A stretch of 64,000 bases of DNA from Pontibacter diazotrophicus (GTDB lineage Bacteria; Bacteroidota; Bacteroidia; Cytophagales; Hymenobacteraceae), in contig NZ_QRGR01000018.1 of the NCBI RefSeq assembly GCF_003367245.1, forward strand, positions 1 through 64,000. The letters are read 5' to 3'. Both the position numbers and the translations under genes were made by a program. The notes under the pieces are model-generated. The model did no database searches. It saw only the letters and a list, made by a program, of their open reading frames with translations, and was not told the DNA's origin. Of this stretch, positions 27,249 through 34,677 are shown one piece after another; within the stretch, counting starts at the first letter, position 1; the number at the start of each line of letters is the position of its first letter.

Positions 27249-30200
27249 TTATTGCATGTCTATTTCTGGCTCTTCCTCGCTCGGGTCGTTTCGGTTCTTT
27301 TTCTTACTCTTTTTGGGCTCTTCCTCCAGGTAGTCAAAGTTCCCGGTTGGTTCTATTATCACTTGCTCTGTGGCCACTTTAAAACCTTCCTCCCCGTTCA
27401 GGTAGTTGTCGCGGAAGTATTGTACAAACTCATTCTTCTCGATAGGAGCGCCAGCATATATGCCATAGCTACTGGTAGATCCCCGGCTACCTCTTGCCTT
27501 AGACTCTACAGCCTTGTTGAACTTATCATCAGAAGAAGCCATGGTCATGCCGTTTTCAAAAAAGCTGAAGTAGTACCAGGTGTAAGGGTCCGACTGAAGG
27601 TATAAGTTTACAGCCGGCAAACCGTTCATGTCTTCACGCATTTCTATGTAGCCGTTCATGCGCGTGTTCACATCCTCTTTCAGGATGCTGGCCAGGCCAA
27701 TGCTGCCTGCGCTGTACCATGCCCTGTGGTCGTTCGACCACTGTAGCTTTACATCGCTTAGTATCAGGCTGCGCATTAATTTTTTCGACAACTTCGGCAG
27801 TGGCACATGGGAAGTGGCGCTTTGCTGCACATAACGGCGAACTTCTTTATCACCAACAAATTCTCCTAACTTATACAGTAAAGCATCGCTGTTTTCTATT
27901 GCTGGTGCGGCGCCGGCAGCACCAGCCCGCAGGTTAGCAGCCATTGCAGCAAGTGCTTTTTCCGGCACGTCCATATCGAATACAAGGAACGCATCCAGAT
28001 CATATTCACTACTGTCCATTCGGGCATTGCCGCTACCGGATGCTTCTACAGCAAAATTCTTTACTGGCTTCAGCAGGTTCAACTTACCTTCGAAGTGCAC
28101 CGCGTTGGCCTCTTCATTATAAATCAGCATACTACCTTCATAAGCATCGCCATAAGCACGCTTCTCATGCCCGATCTTAAACTCCTTCCGGTCGTTGTTG
28201 TAAGAGAGCAGTCCATCTACTGTAAACAGATCAAGGTCATCCTCCGCCTGCTTTCTGGATACAAATGTGTTATAGATCTTACCTGATCCGGCTCCTATGT
28301 GCAATCCGGTATGCAGCATTGTACCATCGGCAGCTTTCGGCTCAATAATGGGTATGCGCACATTCATAGGGTCCAGGCTGTCTTTCTTGTAAGGGAACCA
28401 CTCCGAGTCATCCGGGTTGCCGGTAAAATTCATTTTCAGTTCGCCATCAAAATCCAGGTGTTGGATTGGGGCACGCATCATTACCTTGCCGCGGTAAAGG
28501 ATGCGTGGGAAAACGTAAAAAGGTTTATCCTCCTCCATACTCGCCGAAGCAAACGTGTAGGCTATCTTCTCTTTTTTCGCCTTTTTCCCTTCCACGTTCT
28601 CCGTCGGGTCGCCATATACAAAGTCAGAGAACTGCAGCTGAAATGAGTCGGCGGCAGCATTGTAGTAGTCAAGCACTGCACTTCCCCTCAAAGCTGTGCG
28701 CGAGAGCACATCAATGTTCCCTTTGTAGAACCGGTGGTATTGCTGGGTAGAGTCAGCCAGCACAAGTGCATTGCGCAGTGTCTGTATAGTAGCATCGGCG
28801 GCCACAGCCACTCTGCCACTGTCTGGTACCATATGGGCATCGCCAACGGCAATGTAAGGCACACCGCCCGCTAATAAATTATTGCTCTTCAAATCATACT
28901 CTCCGCTGGCAGCTATAAAACGCAATCCCTCCTGGGCAGGATGCAGCGAATAGAACCAGTTTTTACCACCGTTCTCATCGGCTTTTAAGGCTACCTTCTG
29001 CTCCTTCATATCCCAGCGGGCACTGCTCATCGATGTTTTGTACTGCGCTTTCGGGAACTCCATATTGGCAACGCCCTTCTGCTCACTTGCAAAATCAACT
29101 ACCCCCCCAACCATATCGTAAGCAAAGGCAACATCCTGCGCCTTTACCGCCGGTCTTCCCTCTACATCAGATTTAACGAGCATCTGGGCATGGTTGCCGC
29201 TGAAGCTACGCTGCTTAAAGGTCAGTTCCTGAGAGGTAACGTTGGCTACCGGGTTATCTACCACTCCACTGCCTTGTAACCCTCCGGGCGTAAGCTTGGC
29301 TACTCCTGTAAGAGCGAAGCCCTCTTCGTAGAGCTTCATCGGTTCATTCACCGTCTGCAGGTACATGGTGTCGGCCTGTGTTTGCCAATTCATGCTGAAG
29401 CCCTGAAGAGTTGCTACCGGGTATTCTGCCCCATTGTGCTGGCCTTCTGTCATGGTTACGGATGTTCCTCCTTCTGCTGTAACTCCGTTTTTATAATATG
29501 TGTATGCCGGAGCCTCCAGCGTAGCGTTCAGGTAAGTTAGCGTTCCTTTACTCTGGATACCGCCTGAGTTCATCATAATAGTGTCATACACCATCCCTTT
29601 GCCACCGTAAGCCGGTAAACCTTTCTCCCCCGGCTGATAATAGAAGCCAAGGGTTTCGTCCGGCATCATCACCATCTTTGTTTTGATAGGCGGGAAAATA
29701 CCCCCTGAATTGAATGTGCCATCAAACCCAATCGCATTTTTGGTTGAGCTCAGACTATCTAATTTAAAAGGCGGCATCTCGAAGTATATGGTGCTGTCAT
29801 AAGCACCGCCCGCCACATCTGGTCTGGCAAAAGCAACCCTCGCCCCCGACACAGCATCAAACTTAGGGTACTCTGCGAAATACTGCTTACCTGATTTGTT
29901 GCCGGGTTTGTTGATATACAGCGTACCCGACATACCTCCTTTGTTACTCGTTAGCACCTGGTCGGTGACGTTGCCGTTACGACCGCGCCGCTTACCTGTA
30001 ACCAGTGCCACGGTGTCTATATTGGCAAGCTCTATTGTAAAGTCTTTGTAGTTGAATTTAAAGTCAGATCCTTTAATAGCAAGGCTGCTGGCGTATACCT
30101 GGCCGTTGAATTCAATATCGCGGTTTTGCAGGATGCGTATTTCGTTTCCGCGCGGCAGCATGTATACGCTGGCCGTGTCGTTGTTGAAGACGATCCGATC

Positions 30201-32039
30201 CACTCCCCGAACTGTCAGTTTGTTATCGTCCAGGTTAAGGGTGGCATTACGGCCTGAGGGCACCACAGACTTGATGATGATATGGTCATAGTCTTTTGCA
30301 TCGCGGGAGGAACCCACATAATGCAAGGCTTTGGGTTTTAGCTCAATGTAACCTGAAGCCGGATCGTAACTTACATAATCCTGGTACGACATGGCTTGGG
30401 CAGCCTCTTTTATAGCTGCTTCACCTATTTTTGTTGTTTTCGCTACATCGGAGGCATAAAATGTCTTTGTTTTAGCCTTTAGCCCGTAACCAACCAATAT
30501 CTGCAAGGGGTGAAACTGCGCGACCCCCACCAGCCGCTGGTAACGGCTATTGGAAAAGTATTCCATAGACTCCAGTTGCACCGGCACCAGTGTCTTCGAA
30601 TTTAAAACTGAAAACTCGACATTGGGCTCATTCAGTTTCCATTGCAGGCGCTCGGCCATAATTTCCATTTGATGAAAATTATCGATGAAAGGCGCATCAG
30701 CATAAGCCCCTTTATCCTTTGTTAGCGTCAGCTCCTGATTTACGCGGGAATAGCGCAGTTGCATGGCAGGGTGCACAAGCGAGTCCTTCTGCTGGTAGAT
30801 AGCAACAGCCGCACGGTTCGCCAGCAACAGTGAATCCTCAAAAGAATAGCTTCTGGCTAAGGAACGGAATTTGCGCTCTCCATTATGTGACACTACGATT
30901 TCGGAAGGGCTGCCATCCATTGGTTTGCTCCCGATAGCGTTACCTACCAACGAGAAACCGCCTTTGTAGGCAACTTGAGGGCCTAAGTTGTTTATTTTCG
31001 CATCGCTGGTGAAGGAATTAAATTTAGGATAAGGATAGCTACTGGTTTTGCGCTTGCTGCTAATCCACTCAAAGGCACCATCGACAGGCGCAGCCAACAC
31101 AGCCGGGTAAGCTACCGTAACATCCGGCGCCTTGAAACCGGCAAAGGATATATTGAAGTTATACTTGCGAATTTCCGCCGAAGCAGGCTCCTCTTTTAGC
31201 TTCCACTCGAACTTACCGCCTTCCCCTACAAAAAGGTTGTTTACCAGCATCAACTGTCCTTGCGTGTTGTTGATAGAAGCAGAATCCCAGGGGGTGACAA
31301 AGGTGAGGTCTGTCTTCTCTAACTTCAGCACCGGGCCTGACACTTTGGGCTGCGCAGGTAAAAACTGTCGCTTCAGGCTCTCTTTGCGTGCCTGGGCTGT
31401 TTTTTTCTTGTCCTCTTTTTTAGGAGTGGCCGTTACAATACCCCAGTCATCATCCTCCACTGCCTCTTCCTGTGTTTTCCCCTCATCGTCCCAGGACACA
31501 CTGTCCCAGCCATTGCTCTCTTCAGCTTCTTCGGGTGTTGCTTTGCTGGCGCCCTCATAGGCAAAGCTGAAACTGCCGCCTGAGGAAAGCAACTTATAAT
31601 AGGAATTCTGATAAAGGAGGTTATTGCTCAGGTATGAACTGGAAGTAGTCAGGAACTGACCCAGGCGCTTTGCATCCTCCTGCTGTACGGCTTTTTCGGT
31701 TACCTCCAGCATTTTGTCTACCTGGTCGGCGCGCATACTCTTGTTATTGACACCTGCCGTAACCATGGTATAGAACTGCCCAAACTGTGCGCTGCCTATG
31801 CGTTTGCGGTACATGAGTTGGCTGATGTCCATAATCTGCTGCTGCTGTTTGGAGGAAAGCTTTCCGCTGTTCCATACCCCTTCCATGTCAGCAGAGAGCT
31901 TTTCAGCATCAGCCACCTTCCCCGCTGTTAACAGGGTTTTTACATCTCCTATAAAATCAGCAGGCTTGTTAGAGAGCTTTGTCTGCGCCTGCGCCGTAAA
32001 AGCTACCAATAGAAAAATAAGGGGTAAAAGTCGTTTCAT
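27249..32039 (-). CDS. very large exported protein of unknown function
   Basis: A 1596-residue protein with signal peptide MKRLLPLIFLLVAFTAQA. Residues 20-150 look helical; 155-230 are acidic/basic and probably disordered (EEAEESNGWDSVSWDD, DDWGIVTATPKKEDKKK). From about 240 to 1450 the sequence is almost all beta-type, with recurring phrases such as SGTLYINKPG, SKGTLTYLNATLEAP, GLQGSGVVDNP and LRGSAVLDYYN, like the repeated beta-groove of AsmA/TamB-type or LPS-transport proteins. The C-terminal tail is charged (KKSKKKNRNDPSEEE). No enzyme motif or T9SS sorting domain is obvious. It follows prmA by 23 bp. I recognise it only as a conserved Bacteroidota-type unknown. Confidence 0.85.
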   Translation of the reverse strand: MKRLLPLIFLLVAFTAQAQTKLSNKPADFIGDVKTLLTAGKVADAEKLSADMEGVWNSGKLSSKQQQQIMDISQLMYRKRIGSAQFGQFYTMVTAGVNNKSMRADQVDKMLEVTEKAVQQEDAKRLGQFLTTSSSYLSNNLLYQNSYYKLLSSGGSFSFAYEGASKATPEEAEESNGWDSVSWDDEGKTQEEAVEDDDWGIVTATPKKEDKKKTAQARKESLKRQFLPAQPKVSGPVLKLEKTDLTFVTPWDSASINNTQGQLMLVNNLFVGEGGKFEWKLKEEPASAEIRKYNFNISFAGFKAPDVTVAYPAVLAAPVDGAFEWISSKRKTSSYPYPKFNSFTSDAKINNLGPQVAYKGGFSLVGNAIGSKPMDGSPSEIVVSHNGERKFRSLARSYSFEDSLLLANRAAVAIYQQKDSLVHPAMQLRYSRVNQELTLTKDKGAYADAPFIDNFHQMEIMAERLQWKLNEPNVEFSVLNSKTLVPVQLESMEYFSNSRYQRLVGVAQFHPLQILVGYGLKAKTKTFYASDVAKTTKIGEAAIKEAAQAMSYQDYVSYDPASGYIELKPKALHYVGSSRDAKDYDHIIIKSVVPSGRNATLNLDDNKLTVRGVDRIVFNNDTASVYMLPRGNEIRILQNRDIEFNGQVYASSLAIKGSDFKFNYKDFTIELANIDTVALVTGKRRGRNGNVTDQVLTSNKGGMSGTLYINKPGNKSGKQYFAEYPKFDAVSGARVAFARPDVAGGAYDSTIYFEMPPFKLDSLSSTKNAIGFDGTFNSGGIFPPIKTKMVMMPDETLGFYYQPGEKGLPAYGGKGMVYDTIMMNSGGIQSKGTLTYLNATLEAPAYTYYKNGVTAEGGTSVTMTEGQHNGAEYPVATLQGFSMNWQTQADTMYLQTVNEPMKLYEEGFALTGVAKLTPGGLQGSGVVDNPVANVTSQELTFKQRSFSGNHAQMLVKSDVEGRPAVKAQDVAFAYDMVGGVVDFASEQKGVANMEFPKAQYKTSMSSARWDMKEQKVALKADENGGKNWFYSLHPAQEGLRFIAASGEYDLKSNNLLAGGVPYIAVGDAHMVPDSGRVAVAADATIQTLRNALVLADSTQQYHRFYKGNIDVLSRTALRGSAVLDYYNAAADSFQLQFSDFVYGDPTENVEGKKAKKEKIAYTFASASMEEDKPFYVFPRILYRGKVMMRAPIQHLDFDGELKMNFTGNPDDSEWFPYKKDSLDPMNVRIPIIEPKAADGTMLHTGLHIGAGSGKIYNTFVSRKQAEDDLDLFTVDGLLSYNNDRKEFKIGHEKRAYGDAYEGSMLIYNEEANAVHFEGKLNLLKPVKNFAVEASGSGNARMDSSEYDLDAFLVFDMDVPEKALAAMAANLRAGAAGAAPAIENSDALLYKLGEFVGDKEVRRYVQQSATSHVPLPKLSKKLMRSLILSDVKLQWSNDHRAWYSAGSIGLASILKEDVNTRMNGYIEMREDMNGLPAVNLYLQSDPYTWYYFSFFENGMTMASSDDKFNKAVESKARGSRGSTSSYGIYAGAPIEKNEFVQYFRDNYLNGEEGFKVATEQVIIEPTGNFDYLEEEPKKSKKKNRNDPSEEEPEIDMQ

Positions 32040-32062
32040 AAGGGTACGGCTTAGGGTATAGG

Positions 32063-32893
32063 TTATTTAGCTTTGAACAGGGCGGATACCCAGTTATTCT
32101 TTTCCCGGTGCGATTTATACTGCAGCCCCAGCTCCTCAGTTCGCTGCTGGAGCACGGGTAGGTCCTCGGTGTAAAAGCCGCTCAGGAGCAGCCAGCCTTC
32201 CGGCTTCAGCACGGCCTTGTAGGCCGGCATGTCTTCCAGTAAAACGTTGCGGTTTATGTTGGCCAGTATAACATCGAAAGGTTTCTCCCCTTCAATTGTT
32301 TCGGCACCACCTAAACGCACATCAATGTGGCCGTAGTTGTTGAGTTCCGCATTCTCCCGGGCATTCTCTACGGTCCAGTCTTCAATTTCCACCGCCACAA
32401 TCTCTGAAGCGCCCAGTTCTCCGGCCATAATGGCCAGTATACCTGTGCCGCAGCCCATGTCCAGTACACGCTTGCCCTGGTGGTCCAGCGTTAGCTGGTT
32501 CTCAATCATGAGCGTGGTGGTTTCATGGTGGCCCGTGCCAAACGACATCTTCGGGTTAATGACGATATCGTACTTTGCCTGCTCCGGCTTTGGGTGGAAA
32601 GAAGCCCGGACAGACACCAGCCCGCCAATGAACAGGGGCTCGAAATTACGCTCCCACTCCTCGTTCCAGTTCTGGCGTTCAATTTTTTGTACGTTATACG
32701 TAACTACCACAAATTCAGCGTAATGCTGCAGCGTTTCCTGCAGTGCCTCTTCGCTGAATTGGTCTTCTTCTATGTAGGCGTTAAAGCCATCTTCTGTCTC
32801 CACAAAAGCATCAAAGCCGAGCTCCCCGAGCTCGGCAGTTAGTATGTCCGCGAAATCCGCGTTCACTTTTAAAGCAACTTCTATAAAATCCAT
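32063..32893 (-). CDS. prmA: ribosomal protein L11 methyltransferase
   Basis: A 276-residue SAM-dependent enzyme that trimethylates ribosomal protein L11. It has a small N-terminal alpha/beta domain and a class I methyltransferase core with MSFGTGHHETTTLM, the SAM loop VLDMGCGTGILAIMA, IVAVEIEDWTVENA and the NPPY-like FDVILANINRNVLL. It lies between a small exported protein (9 bp upstream) and the 1596-residue gene, all on one strand and so probably one operon. Confidence 0.95.
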   Translation of the reverse strand: MDFIEVALKVNADFADILTAELGELGFDAFVETEDGFNAYIEEDQFSEEALQETLQHYAEFVVVTYNVQKIERQNWNEEWERNFEPLFIGGLVSVRASFHPKPEQAKYDIVINPKMSFGTGHHETTTLMIENQLTLDHQGKRVLDMGCGTGILAIMAGELGASEIVAVEIEDWTVENARENAELNNYGHIDVRLGGAETIEGEKPFDVILANINRNVLLEDMPAYKAVLKPEGWLLLSGFYTEDLPVLQQRTEELGLQYKSHREKNNWVSALFKAK

Positions 32894-32902
32894 CTTTAAA
32901 TA

Positions 32903-33277
32903 TTAATCACGACAAGTGGCAGAAGAACGCATGTCGGTAAAATACACAGTAAAATCAGCCTGGTGGCGTTGTTCCGTCACGTAAAGGATGTGATTGGCAA
33001 ACGCCTTGCTGGGAGTAATAAACCAGATGCCTGTGCCATCGGCAAAGAGCTTGTTATTCTCGCGGTACACCACCAGGTTTGCAAAAGCCTCTTCCTCATT
33101 TAGATAAACGATTTTGGACGCATCATTCTTGTATCTTGGGTCCCGCTCCAGGTATACTGCTCCGTAAATGTCACAATAATCCCTTTCAACAATTGCTTCC
33201 CTGGCTGGTGCAGGAGCTGTTGCCGGCGAATTAAAAAGGGGCAGCAAGGCCATCCAGAAAATAAAATATATCCGCAT
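32903..33277 (-). CDS. small exported protein, DUF6150-like
   Basis: About 124 residues with a signal peptide (MRIYFIFWMALLPLFNSPATA). The mature part has three similar units built around A-x-A-hydrophobic-YV: KIVYLNEEEAFANLVVYREN, GIWFITPSKAFANHILYVTE and a final QADFTVYFTD. This repeat style resembles the DUF6150 family, function unknown; the assignment is tentative. Two Cys (DYCDIYG and the C-terminal ATCRD) could form a disulphide. The longer start at 33301 would place residues in front of the signal peptide. It lies 9 bp upstream of prmA. Confidence 0.7.
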   Translation of the reverse strand: MRIYFIFWMALLPLFNSPATAPAPAREAIVERDYCDIYGAVYLERDPRYKNDASKIVYLNEEEAFANLVVYRENNKLFADGTGIWFITPSKAFANHILYVTEQRHQADFTVYFTDMRSSATCRD

Positions 33278-33320
33278 TGTAATATATGAATATTTGCTCA
33301 AATATAACTATTAGTTACAC

Positions 33321-33359
33321 AAAAAAGGCTGCCGATTGATTCAATCGGCAGCCTTTTTT
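33321..33359 (-). terminator. terminator of tpiA
   Basis: A near-perfect palindrome, GGCTGCCGATTGA (33327-33339) with its complement at 33341-33353, flanked by A6 on one side and T6 on the other. It lies 18 bp after the tpiA stop. Confidence 0.9.
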
Positions 33360-33376
33360 GCACTTTATTTTACAAT

Positions 33377-34138
33377 TTAGAAGGATTTGATGATGTCGGT
33401 AAAGTCCCTGGACTTCAGAGAGGCTCCTCCTATCAGGCCACCATCTATGTCTTCCTGCGCAAACAGTTCTTGTGCGTTGCCTGGGTTGCAGCTGCCACCG
33501 TACAAAATAGTGCAATTAAAAGCAGCCTCCGCATCGAACATGCGCGACAACTGCTCGCGGATATAGGCGTGCATTTCCTGCGCCTGCTGTGAGCTGGCTG
33601 TTTTACCGGTGCCTATCGCCCAAATCGGCTCGTAGGCCACCACAATCTGGTTGAATTCCTCGTTGCTCAGATAAGAAACGCTGTCCTTTAGCTGCTGGCC
33701 CACATACTCGAAGTGGCGGTCTGCGTCACGCTCTTCCAGCGGCTCACCGCAGCAGAAAATCGGCTTCAGGCCCTGGGCAATGGCCAGTTTCATTTTCTTG
33801 TAAAGCGTTTGGGCATCTTCGTGGTGGTATAGGCGGCGTTCGCTGTGGCCTATAATCACATACTCCACGCCCACAGACTTCAGCATGCTCGCCGACACCT
33901 CACCGGTATAGGCACCGCTTTCGTACTCGCTTACGTTCTGTGCTGCCAAGTGCATCTTATCGTTGCCCTGCACCAGCTTGCCTACGCTCTGCAGGTAAGG
34001 GAAAGGTGGCGTCACGATCACGGTCACATCGCCGTTCACTTCGTCTTTCACCATATTATCGATTTCCGATACCAGCGAAAGCGCCTCCTCATAGGTTTTA
34101 TTCATTTTCCAGTTACCTGCAACAATTTTCTTTCTCAT
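33377..34138 (-). CDS. tpiA: triosephosphate isomerase
   Basis: A 253-residue glycolytic enzyme interconverting dihydroxyacetone phosphate and glyceraldehyde 3-phosphate. It begins MRKKIVAGNWKMNKT with the catalytic Lys (Asn-x-Lys); the catalytic His is in YVIIGHSERR, and the catalytic Glu in the signature VAYEPIWAIGTGKTAS; ILYGGSCNPGN and GGLIGGASL bind the phosphate. Length is standard. It is a single-gene unit. Confidence 0.97.
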   Translation of the reverse strand: MRKKIVAGNWKMNKTYEEALSLVSEIDNMVKDEVNGDVTVIVTPPFPYLQSVGKLVQGNDKMHLAAQNVSEYESGAYTGEVSASMLKSVGVEYVIIGHSERRLYHHEDAQTLYKKMKLAIAQGLKPIFCCGEPLEERDADRHFEYVGQQLKDSVSYLSNEEFNQIVVAYEPIWAIGTGKTASSQQAQEMHAYIREQLSRMFDAEAAFNCTILYGGSCNPGNAQELFAQEDIDGGLIGGASLKSRDFTDIIKSF

Positions 34139-34230
34139 GTTCTATCTGTTTGTTGATGATGTTCTTATATACTTGTGTATACTCCTTTTTGGAATTTTAG
34201 CTTCCAATGTGGCAATTTAACAATTTCTGG

Positions 34231-34277
34231 TTTAACCCCACCCCAGCCCTCCCCTAAAAACAGGGGAGGGAGTTTGC
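34231..34277 (-). repeat. dispersed GC-rich repeat, copy 4 (diverged)
   Basis: Reverse orientation to copies 1 and 2: GGTTTAACCCCACCCCAGCC followed by CTCCCCTAAAAACAGGGGAG, then GGAGTTTGCC. The hairpin arms are kept (CCCTCCCC...GGGGAGGG) but the loop differs. Confidence 0.75.
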
Positions 34278-34347
34278 CTGATGAGCAGAATTGACACTGT
34301 TAGACCGGAGTGGAAGTTGAAGTAGTTATATTTAAAGGCAGACGTAT

Positions 34348-34388
34348 CTAACCACCCCTGCCCCTCCTTGTCTAAGGAGGGGAGTTTG
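34348..34388 (-). repeat. dispersed GC-rich repeat, copy 3
   Basis: CTAACCACCCCTGCCCCTCC, then TTGTCTAAGGAGGGGAGTTTG: the reverse complement of the copy 2 type (CTCCCCTCCTTGGACAAGG...). It lies 110 bp from copy 4 in the same orientation. Confidence 0.85.
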
Positions 34389-34560
34389 CAGCCTCTAACG
34401 GTATTGATGCTAGGTTGGCAGTTTAAATGGTGCCACTGCAAAGGAAGTTATGTAAGTAAGGATTTAGGAAACCCATGTGCAGAGTTGCCTAACTTTGATA
34501 GTTAAGAAAATATTAAGCAGACAAAAGAGATATCGGAAGCTCTAAGTTAAGCTGTCAAAC

Positions 34561-34603
34561 TCCCCTCCTTGGACAAGGAGGGGTAGGGGTGGTTTGACCC
34601 GGT
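34561..34603 (+). repeat. dispersed GC-rich repeat, copy 2
   Basis: TCCCCTCCTTGGACAAGGAG followed by GGGTAGGGGTGGTTTGACCCGG. It is almost identical to copy 1 at 14107-14150, 20 kb away. With copies 3 and 4 it fills most of the 540-bp gap between uvrA and tpiA; no gene is seen in that gap. Confidence 0.87.
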
Positions 34604-34614
34604 TCTGCCATTCA

Positions 34615-34653
34615 GAAAAACAAAAGCCGCAGACACTACTGTCTCTGCGGCTT
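34615..34653 (-). terminator. terminator of uvrA
   Basis: Minus strand: AAGCCGCAGA ... TCTGCGGCTT, 10-bp stem, followed by TTGTTTTTC; 25 bp after the uvrA stop. Confidence 0.85.
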
Positions 34654-34677
34654 CACTAAATCTATATTTCAAACCCT

